Source: Coprinopsis marcescibilis
Lineage: Eukaryota; Basidiomycota; Agaricomycetes; Agaricales; Psathyrellaceae
Length of the DNA stretch: 10,650 nucleotides
Direction of reading: 5' to 3'
Assembly: GCA_004369085.1 (NCBI GenBank)
Contig: ML210408.1
Coordinates: 24,027-34,676 of the forward strand
The notes beneath the pieces are model-generated. The model had not been told where the DNA came from, ran no database searches, and saw nothing but the letters and a program-made list of their open reading frames with translations. A program made the position numbers and the translations under genes. This document shows, one piece after another, positions 1 to 7,366 of this stretch. Position 1 is the stretch's first letter. Every line of letters begins with the position of its first letter.

Positions 1-522
1 GACAAAGCACCTCTGCACAATGCCTGCAAGGCCAACATGCAAAAGCCCTGGGGGCTGAATAGCAGCACCTCGGTGACGAGGCTGGCAAGCAGGGCCACGA
101 GGAAGTGTTGTATTTGCTGATGCACGACGAGCCTGATTGGCACTGTTCGTTGAAAGAGGTACCGACAGAGCACCTGCTTCAACAAAAGGCTGGAACCCCT
201 GTGACAATGGCTGGAAACTAGGATGCCCTCTGTTATTCTGGCTCATCCGAAGGCCTGGATAGAGCGAGGTTATTGGAGGGGCTGGCTGGGATTGCTGAGG
301 AGCAAGCTGTGCCAGCTGAGAATTCCGAAGCTGGGACATGGGAGGAGGCTGTGGTGTCGGTGAAGGGGTTGAGACTGGCACTAGAAAACCTGTCAAGTTA
401 AAGTATAGAAACATTGGGCCCACAGCTGGCTTACCCTGGGAGTGCTGTGAGTTTGGCTGCCCAAGCAAATCTTGAAGCTGGGCAATCTGTTCGGGGGTAA
501 AAGAAGAGATGAAGTCGGACAT
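1..522 (-). CDS. Pro/Gln-rich hypothetical protein, 5' part, runs off the window
   Basis: Reading the minus strand from the ATG at 522, 174 codons stay open to the window edge, so the stop lies outside. The N-terminus reads MSDFISSFTPEQIAQLQDLL, a short amphipathic-looking start, followed by a stretch rich in Pro, Gln and Ser (for example TPSPTPQPPPMSQL). A 45-bp segment (434-390) begins GTAAGC and ends TTGACAG. It has no stop and is a multiple of three, so the frame is kept whether or not it is spliced. If spliced, the visible protein is about 159 residues. I recognise no domain; low-complexity N-termini like this precede DNA-binding or transposon-related domains in many fungal proteins, but that is only a possibility. 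A TATA-like box lies about 150 bp upstream. The opposite strand has an in-frame stop at 60-62 and is less convincing. Confidence 0.5.
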   Translation of the reverse strand, partial: MSDFISSFTPEQIAQLQDLLGQPNSQHSQGKPAVGPMFLYFNLTGFLVPVSTPSPTPQPPPMSQLRNSQLAQLAPQQSQPAPPITSLYPGLRMSQNNRGHPSFQPLSQGFQPFVEAGALSVPLSTNSANQARRASANTTLPRGPACQPRHRGAAIQPPGLLHVGLAGIVQRCFV

Positions 523-665
523 AATTAGAAAAAAAGAGCAGAAATATATGAAGTAAGGAGTGACAGAGCTAGAAGGAGGGTGAGATGATGACAATGCAAG
601 CCCTAGAAAGACGTAAACGAGTGGCAGGTGTATGGGTATGTTGCTGAATATTCTGCAGCCTGCAG

Positions 666-672
666 CTTTATA
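666..672 (-). promoter_or_regulatory. Probable TATA box of the leftmost minus-strand gene
   Basis: The minus strand reads TATAAAG here, about 145-150 bp upstream of the ATG at 522. The distance fits a fungal core promoter with a leader of about 100 bp. It is a motif match only. Confidence 0.35.
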
Positions 673-734
673 CCTAGCACTGTCGGTGCCATGGCTGATC
701 GGAAAACATTGCCGTGGCCAGATATTTGCCTACA

Positions 735-790
735 AATAGCCACGGTCAGCCCAAGAATAGCTATGGTTCGCCCAAGAATAGCTATGGTCA
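735..790. repeat. 21-bp tandem repeat, about 2.6 copies
   Basis: Two adjacent 21-bp units (749-769 and 770-790) share GCCCAAGAATAGCTATGGT. A partial, diverged copy (735-748, AATAGCCACGGT) precedes them. The array lies upstream of the leftmost minus-strand gene in otherwise non-coding DNA. Confidence 0.8.
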
Positions 791-1191
791 TCAAAAAAAT
801 GCATCACAATTCAGTTTATGGTAATAGTCGAGTCCAGTCGTCAGTAAGCGAGTATAGGGGAGTGTACAGTAGCCCTTAGTGGGCATCGGTGAGCTTCGGC
901 GAGCCTGGCAGTGCATGTGGGCTGATCCCATCAGGGATCTATACCCGTGCATGTGTGGATGCAACCTGCGAGTATGCATGGGGAATTTTCCGCGAAAAAA
1001 GATGTCATACGAATCCGCCCTACAGTCTTTCAATCGAGCCCTTAACCCTTATAACTCAAATAGTTCCCCCCTTTGACATTGTTAAGGTTAGGGGTTACAG
1101 TTAGGGAGTCGCAACCTTGGCAATCAATGGCACAGTTCAACACGCCGAAGAAACCCGAATGCTCGGCGCTTACTAAAGCATTCCCATCTAA
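791..1191. other. Non-coding stretch, no gene seen
   Basis: Short open frames here show no recognisable protein and overlap each other on both strands. A small perfect hairpin (GATCCC at 924-929, GGGATC at 934-939) and a repeated GTGCATGTG (911-919 and 947-955) are the only structures noticed. Confidence 0.5.
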
Positions 1192-1420
1192 TAACACCGC
1201 AGAACTCCGAAAATTGGGCGCTAACCTTGTCCTTAGTTCCCACGGGGCTTAGGCCGTAACGCCGATAACACCGCAGAATTCCGAAAATTGGGCGCTTACC
1301 TTGGCCTTAGTTCCCACGGGACTTAGGACCCTAACGCCGATAAAACCCGATAAAACCGCAGAATTCCGAACCTTCCCTGCTTATCTTAGCATTTCCGCGG
1401 GTTCGACTTTGCCGCCCTAT
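1192..1420. repeat. 74/75-bp tandem repeat, two full copies plus a degenerate third
   Basis: Copy 1 is 1192-1265 and copy 2 is 1266-1340. Both start TAACACCGCAGAA, share CCGAAAATTGGGCGCT and TTAGTTCCCACGGG, and end TAACGCCGA. A third copy keeps only its first part (from 1351, TAAAACCGCAGAATTCCGAA) and then diverges. Related scraps lie outside the array: CGGCGCTTACTAA near 1163 and CTTGTCCTTAGCCACGGG near 1479. That suggests a once longer minisatellite. It is in the non-coding DNA before the kinase gene. Confidence 0.8.
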
Positions 1421-1572
1421 TGCCACATAGGTATGAGGGTCCGAGCGCACGGTCACCATTTACGTACTCGTTACGCTTGTCCTTAGCCACGGGTACTCAC
1501 CACTAGAAGGTGCTGCCAAATTCCTTCCTCGCCCCTCCTGTACAACAATTTTAAGTGACACTGCTCGCTCTC

Positions 1573-1596
1573 TTGCTCGCTTGCTCGCTTGCTCGC
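1573..1596. repeat. 8-bp microsatellite in a pyrimidine-rich leader
   Basis: Three exact units of TTGCTCGC sit at 1573-1580, 1581-1588 and 1589-1596, with a near copy at 1561-1568. The surrounding 1515-1695 is C/T-rich and leads directly to the kinase gene ATG at 1696. CT-rich tracts upstream of the start are common in fungal promoters and leaders, so this may be part of that gene's 5' region. I see no TATA box between 1421 and 1695. Confidence 0.55.
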
Positions 1597-1695
1597 TTTC
1601 CCCCCTATCGCCCAACTTCATTCCAATCCCGCAACTTTGTTACACTCTTATCTGGTCCAAGCCCACGGGCGGTTCTTGCATTCTTCGCCTACACA

Positions 1696-3679
1696 ATGCC
1701 TACAACAAATCCCAGCGACCTTTCCCCCTTACCCCTCAAGGCCCCGGCATTTTCCTCCGTGCCAGAAACTCCCCCTTCCCGAGGAATTTTCTCCATAGAA
1801 GCTGCTATTGAAGTTGGAGTCAAATACTTGGTCGCACACCACCCAATTCTCATGGGAAAATACGAAAAAGCTTTATCGTCTCAACCCTCGGGGGCGGTTT
1901 TGGACGCAATGCAAAACAGGGAGGTTCTTCTGGAACTCGATGACAAAATTTGGGATCGCGCAGAATTACTGGGCCGGGATTTGGACCTCGACAAGGTCTA
2001 CAACGAAGAGGAGTGGAAGGGCATCACCACCACCCCTCTGAGGTACTTCAAAGCCTTCCAAAAAGAATTAGATCCGGACGCCTATTTGAGAGGCCCCATC
2101 GACGACGGGACCGAATACACCCTGACGTCCTTCCACAAGAAGTTTTTCGAGGCTATTGTTTTCCCCTTCGTCACAGCGTTAACCCTTGTGGAGTTCAAAG
2201 ATCAGGGGGACCTACCAAAAGAACTGCTCGAGGTTATATCCAGGCTTCAAGTTCAGCACAACCCGCCGCCACACCCCGACAAGACATGTGGGGACGTAGT
2301 CACCTGTTACGGCACGAGGTCTTTGACCTTCTATTTGACCTACGCGGAGGGGAAGGCCATGAATTATTTCCTCAACGGTGGCAGCACGGCATTGGAGGCG
2401 TCAGCTCAGGCTAGAGATGTTCTAGTCAGCACGGGGCGAGACGTGACGTTCAAGGTTAGGCAGAAGGAGGGAGAGCAGGTTACAGTTCGACGGAGCTCCC
2501 GCTCAGGGACGAGTGCCACGCCAGTAGGCCTAAGATCAAAGAGCAGCAAGTCAAAAGGCGAGTCCACCGCTGCGCGGATCGCTGCCCAAGTGAGTTTGTT
2601 TTCGTTGATGGATTTCATCTATTGAACCGCGATTCAGGTCTTCGAAGGCTTGCTGAGCAAAGGGGTTGGTGAGGTGATGCTCACCTCGGTCTACGGGGCC
2701 TGCCACATCGCAACGCTGGATGCTACGGAAAGGTCTAAACCCATTATGAAATTCACCAAAAACCTGGCCCCAGAGGGTTACATGGAGGCAGCAACCAGGG
2801 AGGATCTTCGAAATACTCCGGAGACGTACCGGAATTTTTCAAGGGACTCCTTCCTTCTGGCGATTAAAGGGATGGCTCATCTGAAGGAACATTGGAGGGA
2901 GTGGGTAGCGGAGGCGCAGGCGGCGGATCTTCGGGCGGACACCGGGTTACCTAAAAAAAAGACCCGTTTGAAAAGCTCGGCTGCCCCGGTGCGCATATCC
3001 TGGGCTACAAGGTTAGAGCTCTTTCTGACAGACACCGTTGAAATAGCCGGTAGACTCTTGAAGCTGGATCGAGGATGTAACTTATTTTCTATCGGGTGAG
3101 CAATTCTTTTACTTACATTGGATCCCAGCGAGACCTGATCAAAATCTTCCCCGAAGCACATTTTGGAGAAAGAAAACCCTTTTCGAAGTTAATAATTTTT
3201 TTGAGGGAGACGAGACTGTGGTTTACTTTGACTGCAGTCGCGGGCTCGTTTTCAAACGTTTCCTGCTGGAGGAGGAATTTCGAAGGGAGCTGTCGATATA
3301 CAAAATACTACAAGGTGTCGATTTTATTCCTTCCATTCTTGGTACGGTCTCTGAGCCGGAATGGTGGGGGATATTGATGACATCCGAGGGTTATTCTATC
3401 ACTGTGGATGATGTCGAGGACCCTGCTGTTCTCATGTTTCTCAATCGCTGTTTAACAATTCTTCACGATCGCAAAGTCCATCACCATGACATCGCCAGCA
3501 GGAATATACTTCAAAAATCGTATGGGGGTCTTGTTCTGATCGACTTCGCGAGCGGGAATTTCGATGCGGAGTGTAGGGCGATGGAGCTGGGGGATGGGGA
3601 TATTTGCAAGGATAAGGAGATTATGGACTTCACTTCACATTCTGACACCCCTACTTCTCATATCTGCTCCTTGATGTAG
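1696..3679 (+). CDS. Nuclease-like/compact protein kinase fusion, three exons
   Basis: Exons 1696-2589, 2638-3076 and 3129-3679 join to 627 codons plus a TAG stop. Introns are 48 bp (GTGAGT...TTCAG) and 52 bp (GTAACT...CCCAG), and both restore the frame. ATG 1696 is the first Met of the frame and has A at -3. The C-terminal third is a small protein kinase domain: likely ATP-binding Lys487 (LVFKRF), alpha-C Glu498 (RRELSIYKIL), catalytic loop HHHDIASRNIL (Asp565, Asn570) and metal-binding Asp583 in IDFASG, where DFA replaces DFG. Only about 40 residues follow DFA, so most of a normal C-lobe is missing; the DKEIMDF tail recalls Bud32/FunK1-type small kinases. Residues 1-300 contain a D200...E218-x-K220 pattern that could be a PD-(D/E)XK nuclease core. 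Fusion of such regions to kinases is known in fungal FunK1- and Crinkler-like proteins. The kinase call is firm; the nuclease part is inference. A broken second copy of the kinase domain lies at 7367-7825. Confidence 0.8.
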
Positions 3680-3887
3680 CGCGTATGCAAACATTTCATT
3701 ATTATTTTTCAGTAACGCCTTCATAGTGGCAATAATTATATGATTCCAGTGAAAAGAACTTGTCTGTACCGTGACACAAGTTATATTGAGACAGTAGTCG
3801 AAATTGTAAACTTGGGGACCCACTGAAGCAAGAGCAGACTCGTGAATCACCGAATCACGTCCCAATACAGCAACACCAGCACTGAGA

Positions 3888-3922
3888 CAGCGGACCGAAG
3901 CGCTCCGTGCTTCAGTCCGCTG
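3888..3922. repeat. 14-bp stem hairpin at the left edge of the GH28 fragment
   Basis: CAGCGGACCGAAGC (3888-3901) and GCTTCAGTCCGCTG (3909-3922) pair at 13 of 14 positions around a 7-nt loop. The rest of 3680-3933 shows no gene. Homology to the second kinase copy continues past the stop to about 3744 and then ends. The hairpin sits just before recognisable GH28 coding sequence begins and may mark a rearrangement point. Confidence 0.7.
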
Positions 3923-3933
3923 CTGCTAAACAA

Positions 3934-4349
3934 CAAACGGTCTTGCGGCATGGAGGCTGGGAGGAACCAACGTCCGTTTGCTCGGTCACAAGAAGGTGCT
4001 CTTCTTCGGCAATGGGCAGACTTTGTACGACCAGAACCAGGACCGGGGCAATCAAGCCGGAAGACCAATTTCGTACAATTTGGAGAGGAACGAATATTTT
4101 GGTTGATGGCATCGCTTGGAGGCAGTCACAGTTCTGGTGCGTACTAGTCGAGTGTCGCTGGCGCTCGTTCACTAATGACTTGACCTCTTCAGGCATGCCT
4201 TCATCGCCCACTCTCAGAACGTCACAATGACAAACCTTGACATGAACGCCACCTCCAACTCACGGTGGTCAACTGTGAATATTGATGGTACGAACGCCCG
4301 GAATTCATGGGACATCAAAATCTCCAATTGGGTCGTCACGAGCGGAGAT
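3934..4349 (+). pseudogene. GH28 polygalacturonase-like gene, 5' piece, frameshifted
   Basis: Two exons are recognisable. Exon A (about 3934-4136) starts with AWRLGGTNVRLLGH and FFGNGQT and runs to RPISYNLER. The frame is then lost near 4085-4090 (two bases fewer than expected) and continues in another frame as TNILVDGIAWRQSQFW. A 56-bp intron (4137-4192, GTGCGT...TTCAG) follows, with an ACTAAT branch-like site. Exon B (4193-4349) gives HAFIAHSQNVTMTNLDMNAT, the NID form of the GH28 NTD motif, and ends in VVTSGD, the first half of the catalytic Asp-Asp motif. The order and motifs match secreted GH28 pectin hydrolases (exo-polygalacturonase or rhamnogalacturonase type). The signal peptide and roughly the first 100 residues are absent. 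The next base after GAT starts a GTATGT donor, and matching coding sequence resumes at 7073. With the frameshift and missing ends I call it a pseudogene. Confidence 0.8.
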
Positions 4350-4479
4350 GTATGTATTTATGTTACGATTCGGGACCCTTTTCGCTCATATCTTACCCTC
4401 ATCCTAGCGGCGCCGTGCGCCAGTCCCCGACTCCCGGTGTCTCTGAATGAGTATCCAGACAAATCTATTGCTACTACTG

Positions 4480-5532
4480 CTATTTTTCGACTAGAAAAGT
4501 TTTCAACTGCTCTCTCCAAACTTTGGATCGTCGCAAAACCTCTGATTTTGCTACCCGATTACCACCCTTTTTCCGAACCAACGCCTCCCAACTTTGAACT
4601 GCCTCCTGGATCCTGATAGCCTCCCTGCGAATTTCATCCCTAGGCGCTGTTCCTGGGGATGACATTCGAACCCACTGCACCACCCACGCCAACACCTTCG
4701 ATGCCTCTGCGAAAAATGGTATGCGTCGGATGTAAAATCCTAGGTGCGCACTTTCAGTCAGTGAAAGACAAGCATGAATCATGTTGGCTTTGTGAGTGAA
4801 TGCCACCTCCCCCTTCCCAAGCACCATAACCTCCAATCCTTCCAAGCGATCAATGAGGTTCACGGTCAATTCTGTTTGCGGTGACGCGCATTGAACAGCT
4901 TCCATGGTTGAAAGATTGGCCGTTGTCGCTGGCCAAACAAGCCAAATCTTGATAACTGAGAAATGTATGATGAAAGCTCGTTCACCATACCCATCCATGT
5001 GAGGATGAGTTATCGACCCCGGGAGCGTCCACGAGGAGCCCACCGGAGTAAGTTCCGTGTTGCCATCATCCTTGTACGGGAACTGGTAATCCGCCCTCAT
5101 CACTCCTTCATCAGTTGCGAGCACGTCTAGGATGGAGATGGGATAGGACAGATCGGGAAATGGTTCTTCGCGCGTAAAGAAGTCGCGCTGGCCGCAAAAA
5201 ATGGGAAAATCCCCCGCGTCGGTCTTCATATTGGCCAAAGAGTCGAAAAATGAAGTTTTCAAACTTGCCAAAACATCTCGTGTTAGCTCTTCCACACCAG
5301 GTTTCCTGCCCCCGCGTTCGATTGTATGAAACGTAACACACTGGCCGCGGATCGGTTGATCAGGTCCAATGAAAATAGCGCCTGACTTTTTCGAAACCGC
5401 ATTTAGGATTGACAGCCCAGCCAATAGCTGGCTCGGAATGAAGGATGCCTTGCCTGAGTGCCAATGGTCTACCACAGGCAGAATCCATGGATTAACCATG
5501 CCTGGCACTACAGAGTCCAGAGCCTCTGTCAT
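4480..5532 (-). CDS. JmjC-like Fe(II)/2-oxoglutarate dioxygenase domain protein
   Basis: This is a single uninterrupted frame of 350 codons from ATG 5532 to a stop at 4482-4480. The fold is suggested by residues 170-270: THPHMD (His178 and Asp180, the iron-binding HxD), then a Lys195 in IKIWLVWP, the usual 2-oxoglutarate-binding and W-P pattern of JmjC proteins, then His253 in MIHACLSL as the distal iron ligand before a G-F-Y-I strand. JmjC enzymes hydroxylate or demethylate proteins such as histones; the substrate here cannot be told. The C-terminal 60 residues are basic (KKGGNR, RRSK). The ATG at 5532 has a weak context. An upstream exon from ATG 5660 (context ACCATGA) ending at a GTGAGT donor at 5584, spliced to ACAG at 5526, keeps the frame and would give 373 residues. 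No break is visible. It lies inside the segment that splits the GH28 gene, 352 bp downstream of another minus-strand gene. Confidence 0.75.
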   Translation of the reverse strand: MTEALDSVVPGMVNPWILPVVDHWHSGKASFIPSQLLAGLSILNAVSKKSGAIFIGPDQPIRGQCVTFHTIERGGRKPGVEELTRDVLASLKTSFFDSLANMKTDAGDFPIFCGQRDFFTREEPFPDLSYPISILDVLATDEGVMRADYQFPYKDDGNTELTPVGSSWTLPGSITHPHMDGYGERAFIIHFSVIKIWLVWPATTANLSTMEAVQCASPQTELTVNLIDRLEGLEVMVLGKGEVAFTHKANMIHACLSLTESAHLGFYIRRIPFFAEASKVLAWVVQWVRMSSPGTAPRDEIRREAIRIQEAVQSWEALVRKKGGNRVAKSEVLRRSKVWREQLKTFLVEK

Positions 5533-5754
5533 GCGAAAGATTGATTGACAAATATCACCACTTATTTTTCAATAATGAACTCACTTTTTTCGTTCGCTCT
5601 TTTGCCACAATGCCAAGTTCCCACGACCACACCACCCAGTGTCTCGCTACTCATGGTCATGGTCTGCGTCCTTCAAGACCACAACTGACGCGATTGTGAC
5701 TACAGTAGGTTATGAGCATTGCAAAGTCAAAATGTACAGTATAGAAAAGGACGG

Positions 5755-5762
5755 TATATACA
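5755..5762 (-). promoter_or_regulatory. Possible TATA box of the JmjC-like gene
   Basis: GTATATAC lies about 95 bp upstream of the alternative ATG at 5660 and about 225 bp upstream of ATG 5532. It is a palindrome, so the strand comes from context. The distance favours the upstream start. The 5533-5884 interval otherwise holds no gene besides the possible first exon. Confidence 0.3.
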
Positions 5763-5884
5763 AGTAATTTACACCTGGTTTGGACTTCTTCACATTCGCG
5801 AAATCGTAAAATTAGGAGTTGAGGGTCCAGGTTGCGTCAGATCTTTCTTATCACTGCGGAGCCCGTGAATCCACTGATATGTAA

Positions 5885-6938
5885 TTACTTGTTGTCAACC
5901 TCCATCTCTCCCTCATCTTTGTTTGCGGCGCTCCTTGCCGATCGTTTCTGTCGCTTGTCTGTAGGGAGGCCACTCCCAGATACAACAGCATTGGCTTCTC
6001 GTTCGCGCTTCACGCCTTTGCCCTTCGCTTCAACCGGAACCTCGATGTAGTTGGTTGCAGCAGCAGCTGTGGTAGTTGCGTCGGGTGGTAAGATAGTGAT
6101 GCTCTCCAATCTCATGTGGCAGGTCCTGCGTGATGATTTCGGGATGTCCCGCCTTTTGCCTGGCGAACCTATCGAATTAAGGATCAATGGCTGCGTGATT
6201 ACTTACATATGGAATCATGCCTCCGCCAGGACAATCGACCATCGTCCAAAGTGTGCATGTAGCCCTTGGGATGGACAATGGCGCCATTTTTGTCGATGAC
6301 TTTGGGGGCTTCTACGGCGATGGACTGCGCTCCGTCGATAGTGAGGAAGTTGCCTTTGGGGTCTGGCATGTCAGCTAGAGTGACAACGTTGGTCTTCTGC
6401 TTGGCTTTATTGGCTTTGGCGGGGGATTTCGAACTTCTTTGTTCCCGCGCCTTGTTCATTTTGGCTGTAAAACAGCGTAGTGGGCATTAGTGAGTAGAAG
6501 CGCCAAATAGTCGTGCTTGTTACTCACAGGGACTAAAAGTGACCGCGGTATCTGCGATGCAAAGTATGCTTTGTTTTTTCACCGTTTGTTGCGATGACTA
6601 ACGTTCGAGATCGTCGATAGAGACTTCGGCAATGGAGGTTTGGGTTGCAGTGGGCGCTAGGGGCTCGGAAACGAGGACAAAACTGTACCTGTCCTCATCG
6701 GCCATGGTACGTAGAAAGTTGGTTCTGTATTGCGCCGCTGAAATTTGTGAAGGTTGAATCAGGTCACGTTCTCAAGTAAACAGTGGAACATACTCGTCGG
6801 TTTGGTCTTCTCTAACTGCGAAGTGAGGTATAGGACACTACCAATAGCCTGTTGCGAGGCTGTTATGGCGCCTTCGGGGTAGTAGGAAGCCATCATGTCC
6901 TTGAGTGTAAGTGGACGCAGCTCGACCACGGCACGCAT
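5885..6938 (-). CDS. Unrecognised Lys-rich protein, five exons, possibly 5'-truncated
   Basis: From ATG 6938, exons 6938-6794, 6737-6603, 6551-6528, 6464-6207 and 6159-5885 join to 278 codons plus TAA. All four introns have good sites: 56 bp (GTATGT...TTCAG), 51 bp (GTTAGT...CGCAG), 63 bp (GTGAGT...TACAG) and 47 bp (GTAAGT...GCCAG). The last could instead end at 6169 (38 bp), adding three residues in the same frame. The second exon contains an ACCATGG start context (Met at 6705), a possible alternative start giving 219 residues. No family is recognised. Visible parts are an N-terminal region with LRPLTLKDMMASYYPEG, a Lys/Ala/Ser stretch, a conserved-looking block (FLTIDGAQSIAVEAPKVIDK), and a basic C-terminal tail (VKRERE, KRQKRS) that resembles nuclear localisation signals, ending acidic (EGEMEVDNK). 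The frame upstream of ATG 6938 stays open to about 7072, where GH28 sequence begins, so the true start may have been lost. A second frame near 6206-6240 also looks protein-like, so the exon 4-5 join is the least certain part. Confidence 0.5.
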
Positions 6939-7072
6939 CCGTTTGAGCTTCTGGGTGTCGAACTGGAGCTGGCACAGATAGACTTTCCCACGGGTGCACC
7001 TCTCTTGTGTAGGGAACGACGTGTTTTGACAGTACAGAACCCTCCTTCCACTTTGTGGAGTCGGGGATGTAG

Positions 7073-7366
7073 GAGTGTATCTTCGCCAAAGGAAACACCA
7101 CCAACATGCACGTCCGCAACATCACCTGCTACGAATCCGGATGCACGGCGGTCGGAAGCATCGGCAACCCAACGAACGTACTCGACAATGTCGAGCACGT
7201 ATTATTTGAAGATGTTAAGTGCGTTCACAGCAGCAACGCAGCCTGGATCAAGACCTACGCCGGCATGGGTCGCGTCAACAACGTCGCCTTCCGCAACATC
7301 GAGTTCGACGACGTCAACCAGCCCATCTATATTACACCGTGCATCTATACTGGCCAGAACTGTGCA
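7073..7366 (+). pseudogene. GH28 polygalacturonase-like gene, 3' piece, C-terminus missing
   Basis: The frame starts ECIFAKGNTTNMHVRNITCY, continues SGCTAVGSIGNPTN and AAWIKTYAG, and ends PIYITPCIYTGQNCA. It picks up exactly where the 5' piece (ending VVTSGD at 4349) stops, so GD plus EC re-forms the GH28 Asp-Asp region with Glu in place of the second Asp. The usual catalytic His of the G-H-G motif is replaced by A-V-G, and the R-I-K motif reads W-I-K; some GH28 subfamilies differ at these sites, so this alone does not prove inactivity. The strands are the usual repeated beta-helix turns. The last part of the enzyme is absent: at about 7367 the sequence changes into kinase-domain DNA in a different frame. 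Together with the frameshift in the 5' piece this makes the gene non-functional. Confidence 0.8.

Larger units (their letters stand above)
4350..7072. other. 2.7-kb segment separating the two halves of the GH28 gene
   Basis: The segment begins directly after the GH28 codons for SGD with GTATGT, a good 5' splice site. It ends with TAG just before GAG TGT ATC, which continues the GH28 protein in the correct phase. It carries two minus-strand genes (JmjC-like and unrecognised). Either the DNA entered a former intron, or it inserted into the exon at this codon: GTATGTAT on the left and GAGTGTAT on the right could be diverged copies of one target site. I find no convincing long terminal inverted repeats. 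Bases 4350-4479 hold no gene. Confidence 0.6.

Noticed and set aside
3..221. Plus-strand frame (QSTSAQCLQGQ..., LYLLMHDEPDWHCSL)
   Set aside because: It has an in-frame TAG at 60-62 and no start, while the minus strand is fully open with a good N-terminus and promoter.
1060..1110. TTAGGGG/TTAGGG-like words as a telomere relic
   Set aside because: Only isolated words (TTAGGGGTTACAGTTAGGG), not a tandem array.
1555..1695. Extension of the kinase gene 47 codons upstream from GTG 1555
   Set aside because: There is no ATG before 1696 in this frame and the extra sequence comes from the CT-rich leader; a GTG start is not expected in a fungal nuclear gene.
6199..6300. Alternative frame of the unknown gene with MVDCPGGGMIPYV and AKGGTSRNHHAGPAT
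   Set aside because: It looks protein-like and splices in phase, but reaches a TGA soon after the intron. The other frame gives a longer basic tail and a total length that fits all introns. Kept as a doubt in the gene entry.
4424..7066. TCCCCGACTCC near both ends of the 2.7-kb segment, in opposite orientation, as terminal inverted repeats
   Set aside because: Only 11 bp, not at the same distance from the two ends, and neighbouring bases do not match.
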